Source: Streptomyces sp. SAI-135 (lineage in GTDB: Bacteria; Actinomycetota; Actinomycetes; Streptomycetales; Streptomycetaceae). Taken from it: a stretch of DNA of 64,000 nucleotides. Shown here piece after piece: positions 24,079 to 32,193 of this stretch. The notes under the pieces were generated by a model. That model was not told the origin of the DNA and searched no databases. It worked only from the letters and a program-made list of their open reading frames with translations. The stretch spans positions 7,378,001-7,442,000 of the forward strand of contig NZ_JARXYP010000002.1 in NCBI RefSeq assembly GCF_029893805.1, given 5' to 3'. The translations under genes were made by a program, and so were the position numbers. Every line of letters begins with the position of its first letter. Position 1 is the stretch's first letter.

Positions 24079-26178
24079 TCAGTGGCGCGTCGGCGGCCGG
24101 TCCCAGTGCCGGTGCGCGGCGATCGCGGCCACGAAGGCGTCCAGGAACTCCTCGCCCGCCGGACCCGGGGACGTCTCCGTCACCACGCCGTGGTCGGCCT
24201 CCACATGGTGGAACTCCGCGGACAGACGCAGCCCCTCCGGCTCCAGCGACGACAGGATCCCCACACCCGAGCCGAGCGCGCCGATGGGCTTGCCGTGCCG
24301 GTAGGCGTCCCGCACGAAACGCGTCATGTCCGGGTCGGCGGCCGCCGGCGGGGTGCCCACGGGGCCGCCGGGCAGCAGGACGGCGTCGTACAGCACGGAC
24401 GCGACGGTCGGCAGCGCCCGGTCGACCGTGTACAGCTCGCCGTCGGCACCCCGCACCTCCCCGTCCGCCGGTGCCAGCGCCTCCACGATCGCGCCCTCGG
24501 CGGCCAGCCGCTCCCGCACCGAGGTCACCTGCTCGGCGTCGATCCCGTCGGTGACGAGGACCGCGATCCGCCGGGTGCGGATGGAGCCGTCGCCGCGCAG
24601 CGCCTCCAGGCTGAGCGCGGGGGAGGCGAGCTTGTACGCCGTCTCACCACCGGACGGCTCCGGAACCCCGATGCCGCGCGCCACCCGGGCCGCCAGCTCG
24701 CCGTCCACCTTGGCGAGCTGCTCGACCGTCCGGGCCCGTACCGTCCGGGCGCCCACCTTGCCCAGCTCGAAGCGGAACGCCTCGACGATGTGCTGCTTCT
24801 CCCAGTCGGCCATGCTGTTCCAGAACAGCGCGGGCTGGCTCCAGTGGTCCTGGAAACTCGGGCTGCGCCGTCGGATCTTGTGCCCGTCGACCCGTTCCGC
24901 GTAGTGGGTGAACGCGTGTCCGTCGGCGCCCGCGTGGGCCGGGCAGCCACCGCCGAGGGAGTTCGGGAAGTAGTTCGTGCCCCGGTGGATCGCGCTCTGG
25001 TGGGCGCCGTCGCGCTGGTTGGTCCGCACCGGCGCCACCGGCCGGTTCACCGGCAGCTGGGCGAAGTTGGGACCGCCGAGCCGGGTCAACTGGGTGTCCA
25101 GGTAGGAGAAGTTGCGGGCCTGGAGCAGCGGGTCGTTGGTGAAGTCGATGCCGGGCACGACGTTGGCCGTGTGGAAGGCGACCTGCTCGGTCTCGGCGAA
25201 GAAGTTCTCCGGGTTGCGGTCGAGCACCATCCGGCCGATCGGCCGGACCGGCACCTGCTCCTCGGGGATCAGCTTCGTGGCGTCGAGCAGATCGAAGTCG
25301 AACGCGAACTCGTCCTCCTCCGGCACGAGTTGCACGCCGAGCTCCCACTCCGGGAACTCGCCGGCCTCGATGGCCTCCCACAGGTCGCGCCGGTTGAAGT
25401 CCGGGTCACGGCCCTGGCACTCCTGCGCCTCGTCCCACACCAGCGAGTGCACGCCCGGCTTCGGCTTCCAGTGGAACTTCACGAAGGTGCCGCGCCCCTC
25501 GGCGTTCACGAAGCGGAAGGTGTGCACGCCGAAGCCCTGCATCATGCGGTAGCTGCGCGGGATCGCGCGGTCCGACATCAGCCACATGACGGCGTGCAGC
25601 GTCTCCGGCTGGAGCGAGACGAAGTCCCACAGGGTGTCGTGCGCCGAGGCGCCCGTGGGGATGTCGTTGTGCGGCTCCGGCTTCACCGCGTGCACGAAGT
25701 CGGGGAACTTGATGCCGTCCTGGATGAAGAAGACCGGGAAGTTGTTCCCTACCAGGTCGTAGTTCCCCTCCGACGTGTAGAACTTGGTGGCGAAGCCGCG
25801 CACGTCCCGCACGGTGTCCGCGGACCCCTTGGGGCCCTGCACGGTCGAGAAGCGAACGAACACCGGGGTGCGCACCGAGGGGTCCTGGAGGAAGGCGGCA
25901 CGGGTGAACTCGGCGCAGGACTCGTACGGTTCGAAGTACCCGTAGGCTCCCGCGCCCCGCGCGTGCACCACCCGCTCCGGGATCCGCTCGTGGTCGAAGC
26001 GGGTGAGCTTCTCCCGGAAGTGGAAGTCCTCCATCAGCGTCGGACCGCGCTCACCCGCGGTGAGCGAGTCGTCCGTGTGGTCGACCTCGACACCCTGGTC
26101 GGTGGTGAGCGGCCCGCCGGCGGGGTCGTCGGCGTGGAAGTGCTCACGCTGACGCTGTTTGCGGTCGGCAGGGTCCAT
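24079..26178 (-). CDS. katE: large-subunit catalase (KatE/HPII type) with C-terminal DJ-1/PfpI-like domain
   Basis: A 699-residue clade-II monofunctional catalase that breaks down hydrogen peroxide. Heme-pocket residues are His72 in RVVHARGAGAYG, Asn145 in GNNFPVFF and the proximal Tyr359 in ARNFSYLDTQ. Residues about 534-690 form the flavodoxin/DJ-1-like extra domain of large catalases (RRIAVLVTDGIDAEQV). Its ATG overlaps the stop of the PfpI gene by one base (TGATG), so it is the last gene of a four-gene operon with a SigB-like promoter; S. coelicolor catalase CatB is SigB-dependent, which fits. Confidence 0.93.
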   Translation of the reverse strand: MDPADRKQRQREHFHADDPAGGPLTTDQGVEVDHTDDSLTAGERGPTLMEDFHFREKLTRFDHERIPERVVHARGAGAYGYFEPYESCAEFTRAAFLQDPSVRTPVFVRFSTVQGPKGSADTVRDVRGFATKFYTSEGNYDLVGNNFPVFFIQDGIKFPDFVHAVKPEPHNDIPTGASAHDTLWDFVSLQPETLHAVMWLMSDRAIPRSYRMMQGFGVHTFRFVNAEGRGTFVKFHWKPKPGVHSLVWDEAQECQGRDPDFNRRDLWEAIEAGEFPEWELGVQLVPEEDEFAFDFDLLDATKLIPEEQVPVRPIGRMVLDRNPENFFAETEQVAFHTANVVPGIDFTNDPLLQARNFSYLDTQLTRLGGPNFAQLPVNRPVAPVRTNQRDGAHQSAIHRGTNYFPNSLGGGCPAHAGADGHAFTHYAERVDGHKIRRRSPSFQDHWSQPALFWNSMADWEKQHIVEAFRFELGKVGARTVRARTVEQLAKVDGELAARVARGIGVPEPSGGETAYKLASPALSLEALRGDGSIRTRRIAVLVTDGIDAEQVTSVRERLAAEGAIVEALAPADGEVRGADGELYTVDRALPTVASVLYDAVLLPGGPVGTPPAAADPDMTRFVRDAYRHGKPIGALGSGVGILSSLEPEGLRLSAEFHHVEADHGVVTETSPGPAGEEFLDAFVAAIAAHRHWDRPPTRH

Positions 26179-26720
26179 CAGGCGGCCTCCTGGGCGAACA
26201 CGTCGAGGAACGTCTGGCAGAACGCCTTGAGGTCGTCCGGCTTACGGCTGGTGACCAGCTTGTTGTCGCCGTGGTCGCAGACCTTCACCTGCTCGTCCAC
26301 CCAGGTGCCGCCCGCGTTGCGGATGTCCGTCTGCAGACTCGGCCAGGAGGTGAGCACCCGGCCCCGTACGACGTCGGCCTCCACGAGCGTCCACGGCGCG
26401 TGGCAGATCGCGGCCACCGGGCGTCCCTGCGTGAAGAAGTCCCGCACGAACGCCACGGCCTTCTCGTCCATCCGCAGGAAGTCCGGGTTCGCCACCCCAC
26501 CGGGCAGCACCAGCCCGTCGAAGGAGTCCGCGGACGTCTCGCCCACGACCTCCTGCACGGGGAAGGTGTCCGCCTTGTCGAGATGGTTGAACGCCTGGAT
26601 CTTGCCGGGCTCGGTCGAGACGAGCACGGGTTCGTGTCCCGCGTCCACCGCCGCCTGCCACGGATCGGTGAGCTCGATCTGCTCGACGCCCTCGGGTGCG
26701 GTCAGAAACGCGATGCGCAT
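26178..26720 (-). CDS. PfpI/DJ-1-family type 1 glutamine amidotransferase-like protein
   Basis: A 180-residue DJ-1/PfpI-superfamily protein. The nucleophilic cysteine is in AICHAPWTLVEA, the preceding strand is GLVLPGGVANPD, and the acidic partner is in the N-terminal APEGVEQIEL. Members include intracellular proteases and glyoxalase/deglycase enzymes that act under stress. ATG 26720 is preferred; the longer frame would start at a TTG (26729) badly placed to the AAAGGA site. It is directly upstream of a catalase that itself ends in a domain of the same fold. Confidence 0.85.
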   Translation of the reverse strand: MRIAFLTAPEGVEQIELTDPWQAAVDAGHEPVLVSTEPGKIQAFNHLDKADTFPVQEVVGETSADSFDGLVLPGGVANPDFLRMDEKAVAFVRDFFTQGRPVAAICHAPWTLVEADVVRGRVLTSWPSLQTDIRNAGGTWVDEQVKVCDHGDNKLVTSRKPDDLKAFCQTFLDVFAQEAA

Positions 26721-26754
26721 GATGTCCAACGTCCTTTCCTGAAAAGCCTTTTCC

Positions 26755-27189
26755 TCACAGGGAGTCCCTGTCGTCCGGGTCCGCGCGGCTGATGTCGGCG
26801 AGCGCCGAGCCCGGGTCGCGGGCCTCGGCGATGTCCCCGAGGCTCACCATGCCGACGGGCAGACCGTCCTCGACGACCGGCAGCCGCCGTACGGCGTGGG
26901 CCCGCATCAGCGCGGCCGCCTGGGTCACCGGGTCGCCGGGGGCGACCGTCAGCGGGTCCGGCGTGCACACCGACCGGACGCTCACGGTCAGCGGATCGGC
27001 GCCGTCGGCGACGGCCCGGACCGTGATGTCCCGGTCGGTGAGCATCCCCACCACGTGCTGACCGTCGGCCACGACGACATCGCCGATGTCCTGCGCGCGC
27101 ATCAGGCGCGCCGCCTCGACCAGCGAGGCGTCCGGGCGCACGGCCACCACACCGGGCGTCATCACGTCCCGGACGAGCTCCGCCGTCAC
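26755..27189 (-). CDS. CBS-domain-pair protein
   Basis: A 144-residue protein made of two CBS motifs: VRDVMTPGVVAVRPDASLVE with VGMLTDRDITVRAVADG, and VCTPDPLTVAPGDPVTQAAA with VGMVSLGDIAEARDPG. Tandem CBS pairs bind adenosine nucleotides and serve as energy or redox sensors. The GTG start at 27189 overlaps the upstream gene's stop (GTGA). It lies between the DUF2795 protein and the PfpI/catalase genes in a stress operon; its binding partner is unknown. Confidence 0.85.
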   Translation of the reverse strand: MTAELVRDVMTPGVVAVRPDASLVEAARLMRAQDIGDVVVADGQHVVGMLTDRDITVRAVADGADPLTVSVRSVCTPDPLTVAPGDPVTQAAALMRAHAVRRLPVVEDGLPVGMVSLGDIAEARDPGSALADISRADPDDRDSL

Positions 27190-27572
27190 GGGGTGCCCTC
27201 CGTCCGGGTCAGCGCCCGCGCGAGCTCCTGGACATTGGCGTAGTTCTCCTTGCGCGGCAGAGCGTCCACCGCCTCGGCAAGGGCGTCGGGGGCGTTCTTG
27301 CGGCGCAGTACCCGCACCAGCTCCTGCGCGGTGGCGGGGAACGAGCTGCGGCCCAGGAGCCGGGCCAGCTCCAGCCGGACGGTCTCCAGGGACGCCCCGG
27401 CGCTGCCCGGTGTCACGGGTCCGCCCCAGACCTGCGGATCGTCGTCGGCGGTCGGCTCCGGGTCGTGCCACTCCTCGGTCCGGGTGGGGTGCCCGGAGCG
27501 GAGCAGACCCTGGAGTTCGTGCTTCATCTCGTCGTCCCGGTGGCGGCTCAGCCGGTCGCTGCCTCGCTGCAT
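27186..27572 (-). CDS. DUF2795-domain protein
   Basis: A 128-residue hydrophilic protein. The C-terminal half contains the DUF2795 pattern: LETVRLELARLLGRSSFPAT then AQELVRVLRRKNAPDALAEAVDALP and NYANVQELARAL, a small helical fold found in many actinobacterial stress genes. ATG 27572 is chosen because GGAGGGAGAC stands directly before it; the frame is open further upstream but crosses the promoter. It heads the operon DUF2795-CBS-PfpI-catalase. Confidence 0.8.
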   Translation of the reverse strand: MQRGSDRLSRHRDDEMKHELQGLLRSGHPTRTEEWHDPEPTADDDPQVWGGPVTPGSAGASLETVRLELARLLGRSSFPATAQELVRVLRRKNAPDALAEAVDALPRKENYANVQELARALTRTEGTP

Positions 27573-27604
27573 GTCTCCCTCCAGATCTTCGGGGTCCGCA
27601 CCGC

Positions 27605-27629
27605 GTACCCGAGCACCGCGGGCCGACAC
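27605..27629 (-). promoter_or_regulatory. SigB-like promoter of the DUF2795-CBS-PfpI-katE operon
   Basis: Minus strand GTGT (27629-27626), 15 bases, then GGGTAC (27610-27605) fits the SigB pattern. It is 32 bases upstream of ATG 27572, a natural leader length. A SigB-family sigma factor gene sits 2.3 kb away. Confidence 0.5.
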
Positions 27630-27695
27630 GGGGTTTGCCGTACGGAAGTCGGGAGACCCGTTCCCGACCCCCCGCGCACCTCCCTTGGGAAGGAC

Positions 27696-27872
27696 ATGGC
27701 GATGGTGGTCCTCGCCGCGCTCATACCGGTCCTCATGCTCGCCGCGCTGCTCGCGCTGGGCCGCTACGAGGAACTGATGCTCCCGGAGCCGGAGGGCGAC
27801 CGGCCCGAACCGGCCGCCCTGCCGACGGCTACTTCTCCCGCCCCGGCAGGAACTCCTGCACCTTCGCCTTGA
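27696..27872 (+). CDS. small membrane protein (58 aa)
   Basis: A 58-residue protein with one membrane segment (VVLAALIPVLMLAALLALGR) then RYEELMLPEPEGD and a Pro/Ala-rich tail. GGGAAGG lies five bases before ATG 27696. Similar short membrane proteins occur in other Streptomyces, but I know no function. Its last 44 bases overlap the 3' end of the convergent TPP-enzyme gene. It is divergent from the catalase operon. Confidence 0.6.
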   Translation: MAMVVLAALIPVLMLAALLALGRYEELMLPEPEGDRPEPAALPTATSPAPAGTPAPSP

Positions 27873-29622
27873 AGCCCTGCTTCACCATGGACCCCCGGTC
27901 GGCGTCGCCCTTCAGGATCGCGGCGGCCGTGGCCTCCATCTGCTCCCAGGTGGCGTGCGGCGGGATCGGCGGTACGGCAGGGTCGGTGAGGAACTCCAGG
28001 ACCGCCGGCCCGTCCGCCTGCAACCCGGCCTGCCAGGCCGCCTCGACGTCCTCCGGCTTCTCCACCCGGATTCCGGTCAGACCGAGGGAGCGGGCGAACG
28101 CGGCGTACTGCACGTCGGGCAGCTGCTGCGAGGGAAGGAACGACGGGGCGCCCTCCATGGCGCGCATCTCCCAGGTGACCTGGTTGAGGTCGTGGTTGTT
28201 CCAGATGGCGACGATCAGCCGCGGGTCCTCCCACAGCTCGCGGTACTTGGCCGCGGTGATCAGTTCGGCCATGCCGTTCATCTGCATCGCCCCGTCCCCG
28301 ACCAGCGCGATCGCGGGCCGGTCCGGGTGGGCGAACTTCGCGCCGATGGCGTACGGCACCCCGGGGCCCATCGTCGCCAGCGTGCCGGACAGCGACGAGC
28401 GCATACCGGGCCGCATGGTCAGGTGCCGGGCGTACCAGTTGGCGGTGGAGCCGGAGTCCGAGGTGACGATCGCGTTGTCGGGCAGCAGCGGATCGAGGGC
28501 GTGGGCCACGTACTCCGGGTTGATCGGGTCGGCGGACTGCTGCGCCCGCCGCTTCATCACCTCGCGCCAGCGCGTGACGTTGGCGCACACCGTGTCGTAC
28601 CACTCCCGCCCGTCGCGCTCCACGTCGAGCATCGGGATCAGCCGCTGGAGCGTCGCCTTCGCGTCGCCGACCAGGTTCACCTCGTACGGGTAGCGCATCC
28701 CGACCATGTGCGGGTCGATGTCGATCTGCACGCCCCGCGCCTTGCCGAACTCCGGCAGGAACTGCGTGTACGGGAACGACGAGCCGATGGTGAGCAGGGT
28801 GTCGCAGTCCCGCATGAGCTCGTACGAGGGCCGCGTGCCCAGCAGGCCGATCGAGCCGGTGACGTACGGCAGTTCGTCGCTCAGCGCGTCCTTGCCGAGC
28901 AGCGCCTTGGCGACGCCCGCGCCCAGCAGTTCGGCGATCCGCTCCACCTCGGCCCGCGCTCCGGCCGCGCCCTGGCCGATCAGGATCGCCGGCTTGGCGG
29001 CGGAATTGAGGATCTCCGCGGCCCGCTCCAGGGACTCCGCCGAGGGCACCGCCGTCCAGGCGCTGCGGTCCAGGCTGGAGGGCACCATCTTGAACTCGTG
29101 CGTGGGCGCCGAGTAGTCGAGCTCCTGCACGTCGCCCGGGATGATGATCGCCGTGGGGCAGCGGCGGGCGTACGCGGTGCGGATCGCCCGGTCCAGGACG
29201 TTCGGCAGCTGCTCGGGGACCGTCACCGTCTCCACGAACTCCGAGGCGACGTCCTTGAACAGGGTGTGCAGGTCGACCTCCTGCTGGTACGAGCCGCCCA
29301 TCGCCGTGCGGTGCGTCTGGCCGACGATCGCCAGGACCGGCACATGGTCGAGCTTGGCGTCGTACAGGCCGTTGAGCAGATGGATCGCACCGGGTCCGGA
29401 CGTCGCCGCGCACACTCCGATGCGGCCGCTGAACTTGGCGTATCCGACCGCCTCGAACGCGGACATCTCCTCGTGCCGCGACTGCACGAACCTCGGCCGG
29501 TTCCCGGCCCGGCCCCAGGCCGCCAGCAGACCGTTGATGCCGTCGCCCGGATAGCCGAAGACATGGTCCACGCCCCACTCGCGCAGCCTTTCGAGGACGT
29601 GATCGGACACCTTGGTGCTCAT
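27829..29622 (-). CDS. thiamine-pyrophosphate-requiring enzyme (pyruvate oxidase/PoxB-like)
   Basis: A 597-residue three-domain TPP enzyme of the acetolactate synthase/pyruvate oxidase family. Residues 1-170 are the pyrimidine domain with VFGYPGDGINGLL and the catalytic Glu in QSRHEEMSAFEAVGYAK; the middle domain follows; the PP domain has ALVGDGAMQMNGMAELITAA with GDG-N motif and WNNHDLNQVTWE. Pyruvate or a related 2-oxo acid would be decarboxylated, with electrons going to quinone or a flavin. ATG 29622 has GGGAGGTC upstream. Confidence 0.85.
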   Translation of the reverse strand: MSTKVSDHVLERLREWGVDHVFGYPGDGINGLLAAWGRAGNRPRFVQSRHEEMSAFEAVGYAKFSGRIGVCAATSGPGAIHLLNGLYDAKLDHVPVLAIVGQTHRTAMGGSYQQEVDLHTLFKDVASEFVETVTVPEQLPNVLDRAIRTAYARRCPTAIIIPGDVQELDYSAPTHEFKMVPSSLDRSAWTAVPSAESLERAAEILNSAAKPAILIGQGAAGARAEVERIAELLGAGVAKALLGKDALSDELPYVTGSIGLLGTRPSYELMRDCDTLLTIGSSFPYTQFLPEFGKARGVQIDIDPHMVGMRYPYEVNLVGDAKATLQRLIPMLDVERDGREWYDTVCANVTRWREVMKRRAQQSADPINPEYVAHALDPLLPDNAIVTSDSGSTANWYARHLTMRPGMRSSLSGTLATMGPGVPYAIGAKFAHPDRPAIALVGDGAMQMNGMAELITAAKYRELWEDPRLIVAIWNNHDLNQVTWEMRAMEGAPSFLPSQQLPDVQYAAFARSLGLTGIRVEKPEDVEAAWQAGLQADGPAVLEFLTDPAVPPIPPHATWEQMEATAAAILKGDADRGSMVKQGFKAKVQEFLPGREK

Positions 29623-29860
29623 GGGCTGACCTCCCGCATAGATGGCACAGGCAGCAGCCCTACGAGTCACCGTGCGGGCCCCGGGAAAACCTGTGGGTGT
29701 TTGGCCCACGGGGCCGGGGGCAGGCGCACTCACAGTGCTTCGGACCGGAGGCACGTCCGTGGGAGCGGCGATCGGCCGCCACGGCACTCGCCCGTCCGCA
29801 CGCGGACGCGCTCCCCCGCCGATCGTCCACCAGAGCACGATCTAGGGAGTTGCGACGCAC

Positions 29861-30658
29861 ATGCCCACACCAGTGAGCGCGAAGCACCACCCGCACGACG
29901 ACGCCCCGGACACGGCCGAAGCCTTCCGCAGGCTCGCCGCACTGCCCCCGGGACCCGAGCGCGAGACCCTGCGCGGACAGGTCGTCGAGGCCTGGCTGCC
30001 CATGGCCGACCGGCTCGCCGGCCGCTTCCGCAACCGCGGCGAGAGCTACGACGACCTCCGCCAGGTCGCCGCCCTCGGCCTGGTCAAGGCCGTCGACCGG
30101 TACGACCCCGCACGCGGCAACGCCTTCGAGAGCTACGCCGTGCCCACCATCACCGGCGAGATCAAGCGGCACTTCCGCGACCACATGTGGACCCTGCACG
30201 TGCCGCGCCGGGTCCAGGACCTGCGCAACCGGGTCCGCTTCGCCTCCCAGGACCTCGCCCAGACCATCCCCGGACGCAGGCCCACCGTCGCCGAGATCGC
30301 CGAGCGCGCCGACATGAGCGAGGAGGACGTCCTGGTGGGCCTCGAAGCGCTGGAGAGCTTCACCGCCCTCTCCCTGGACGCCGAACTGCCCGGCAGCGAG
30401 GACGGCTACTCGCTCGCCGACGCCCTCGGCTCGTCCGACCCCGCCCTGGACACGGTCGTCGACCGCGAGGCCGTCAGGCCCCGGCTGGCCGCCCTGTCCG
30501 AGCGGGAGCGCGCCATCCTCTACATGCGCTTCTTCGGCGACATGACCCAGAGCCGGATCGCCGAGCAGCTCGGCATCTCCCAGATGCACGTCTCCCGGCT
30601 GATCAGCCGCTGCTGCGGCCGACTGCGCGAGCAGATCATGCGCGACGCGTCCGGGTGA
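29861..30658 (+). CDS. SigB/SigF/SigG-family RNA polymerase sigma factor
   Basis: A 265-residue group-3 sigma factor. Region 2 contains RGESYDDLRQVAALGLVKAV and FESYAVPTITGEIKRHFRD; region 3 contains VPRRVQDLRNRV; region 4 has LSERERAILYMRFFGDMTQS then RIAEQLGISQMHVSRLISRC, the helix-turn-helix for the -35 element. The family controls stress, osmotic and development genes in Streptomyces and is usually held by an anti-sigma kinase, which is absent here. GGGAG precedes ATG 29861. The gene's 3' end resembles the repeat units just downstream. Confidence 0.9.
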   Translation: MPTPVSAKHHPHDDAPDTAEAFRRLAALPPGPERETLRGQVVEAWLPMADRLAGRFRNRGESYDDLRQVAALGLVKAVDRYDPARGNAFESYAVPTITGEIKRHFRDHMWTLHVPRRVQDLRNRVRFASQDLAQTIPGRRPTVAEIAERADMSEEDVLVGLEALESFTALSLDAELPGSEDGYSLADALGSSDPALDTVVDREAVRPRLAALSERERAILYMRFFGDMTQSRIAEQLGISQMHVSRLISRCCGRLREQIMRDASG

Positions 30659-30667
30659 GGGGCGCTG

Positions 30668-31010
30668 CGGTGAGGCGGTGCCCGGGGGTGTTCCGGGCTG
30701 CCGTCCCGGTTCTCGCGTCCGCTTGGTGGCTGCCTGCGGTGGCTGGGCGAGCGGATCGCGGGGGAGGCGGTCGGGCGAGGGGTGGCTTCGGTGAGGCGGC
30801 ACCGGGGGGTCCGGGCCTCTGCCCCGGTCTCCCGTCGGCTCAGCAGCTGCCTGCGGTGGCTGGGCGGGCGGATCGTGGGGATGGCGGCCGGGTGAGGGGC
30901 GGCTGCGGTGAGGTGGCGCCGGGGGTGTTCCGGGCCGCCGCTCCGGTCTCGTCCGCTCAGCGGCTGCCTGCGGTGGCTGGGTGAGCAGATCAGGCGGGAC
31001 GCGGTCGGTC
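30668..31010 (+). repeat. degenerate ~117-121 bp tandem repeats derived from the sigma-gene 3' end
   Basis: Three units share landmarks: CGGTGAGG at 30668, 30789 and 30906, and GCTGCCTGCGGTGGCTGGG at 30729, 30846 and 30963, giving 117-121 base spacing. Each unit also resembles 30606-30668, the end of the sigma gene: translated, the third copy gives LGEQIRRDA and the first LGERIAGEA beside the sigma C-terminus LREQIMRDA. Thus the array appears to be serial duplication of the gene tail. With the flanking DNA it fills the 753-base stretch 30659-31411, in which I see no gene. Confidence 0.8.
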
Positions 31011-31030
31011 GACCGGAGCGACTGGGGGCG

Positions 31031-31127
31031 GATGCCCCGGCGGACGGCTGGTCCCCGGGGAGATGCCCATGGCGGACGGCCGCTCCCCAAGGCGGATGCC
31101 TCCGGCGGACGACGGCGCCCAGGGCGG
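31031..31127 (+). repeat. short tandem repeat of ~31-33 bp, three imperfect copies
   Basis: Units beginning GATGCC at 31031, 31062 and 31095 each continue with GGCGGACG and a C/G-rich end. They lie in the same gene-free stretch as the 117-bp repeats but share no obvious sequence with them. Beyond 31127, up to the next gene at 31412, nothing recognisable was seen. Confidence 0.55.
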
Positions 31128-31411
31128 CCAGACCGACGTTGCGTCGCAGGGCGGACGCCTCCGGCCGGCGGTCGCGCGAGGAGATCCGACGCCGCCCGGT
31201 GAGGGGACGGCTGCGGAGATTGCGGTGCCGGCGCCACCGCGTGTCACCCACTCGGCCCTCCCCGTCCCGCCAATGGCCTCCGGCCGCGCGCGGGACGGGG
31301 AGGGCCGGGCTGTGATGGCCGTGGGTGCGACCGTCGTGCCCCCGGTCCAGTCGTCGGGGCCCCGACGCCCGACGACGGGCCCCGCAGTCGTCGGCCGAAG
31401 GAGTCCACCCC

Positions 31412-32053
31412 ATGCGCCGCACCGCCCGTCTCCGGGCCCTGACCGTCGTCCTCTTCGCGCTGGGCGTCACCCTGGGCTACGCCGCGCCGAGTGCCTTCGC
31501 GGACCCGGCCGCGGAGGTCAGCCCCAGCAGCGTCCAGCCGGGCGGCAGCGTCACCGTGTCCGTCTCCTGCGACCCCGGCACCGGCACGCCGCCCGCCACC
31601 CTCGACGCCACCTCGGAGGCCTTCGAGTCGCAGACCGTACGCCTGCAACTGGTGCCCGGCAACGACGACCAGGTCTCCGGCCCCGCCTACAGCGGCACCG
31701 CACGCGTCTCCGCCGACCAGGAACTCCAGGAGGGCACCGGCGGTACCGCCCCCGACTCCGCGTGGACCGTCGACGGCACCTGCCCGACCGCGGACCGCGC
31801 CCCCGGCAAGGCATGGAGCGCCACCTTCACCGTCACCCGGGGCGCCGACACCGGCACCAGCCACCGCCCGTGCCCCGAGCCGCGCACCGCCACCTGCGAG
31901 ACCGCGGCCGTCCAGAAACCCGTCCGCGCCGGTCAGGGCGGTTCCTTCACCGACTCCGTGCCCGCCCTGGTCGCCGGCGGCCTGCTGATCGCGGGTGCCG
32001 TCGGCGGTGCCGTCCACCGGCTGCGCCGCAGAGCCCCCGGTGCGGACGCCTGA
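31412..32053 (+). CDS. secreted, membrane-anchored protein of unknown function
   Basis: A 213-residue protein. A signal peptide is clear (RRTARLRALTVVLFALGVTL, cleavage likely near SAFADPA), followed by a beta-rich extracellular part starting VSPSSVQPGGSVTVSVSCDP, the edge pattern of Ig-like/DUF-type Streptomyces surface proteins, with four further cysteines. A C-terminal hydrophobic segment (LVAGGLLIAGAVGGAVHRL) with Arg after it anchors it to the membrane. GAAGGAG precedes ATG 31412. Function unknown. Confidence 0.7.
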   Translation: MRRTARLRALTVVLFALGVTLGYAAPSAFADPAAEVSPSSVQPGGSVTVSVSCDPGTGTPPATLDATSEAFESQTVRLQLVPGNDDQVSGPAYSGTARVSADQELQEGTGGTAPDSAWTVDGTCPTADRAPGKAWSATFTVTRGADTGTSHRPCPEPRTATCETAAVQKPVRAGQGGSFTDSVPALVAGGLLIAGAVGGAVHRLRRRAPGADA

Positions 32054-32193
32054 GGACCAAACCTCAGGATCGTGTGACAGGCGCGACCCGCGCGGGCGCC
32101 CATGGGCAGGCGGCTCCGTGGGTACTCGGACCGGCGAGGGACGCGCCAGGCGCGGGGAGACGAGACGGCGGACAGCGCCTTGCGGAGGTGACC

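Noticed and set aside
24061..26742. 893-codon open frame on the plus strand over catalase
   Set aside because: High-GC antisense frame; the opposite strand encodes a full catalase and PfpI protein.
27955..30984. 1009-codon open frame on the plus strand
   Set aside because: It lies across the TPP enzyme (antisense) and the sigma gene (wrong frame) and shows only low-complexity composition.
32120..32125. GGGTAC upstream of the aminotransferase-like gene as a SigB promoter
   Set aside because: No GNNT element lies 14-16 bases upstream.
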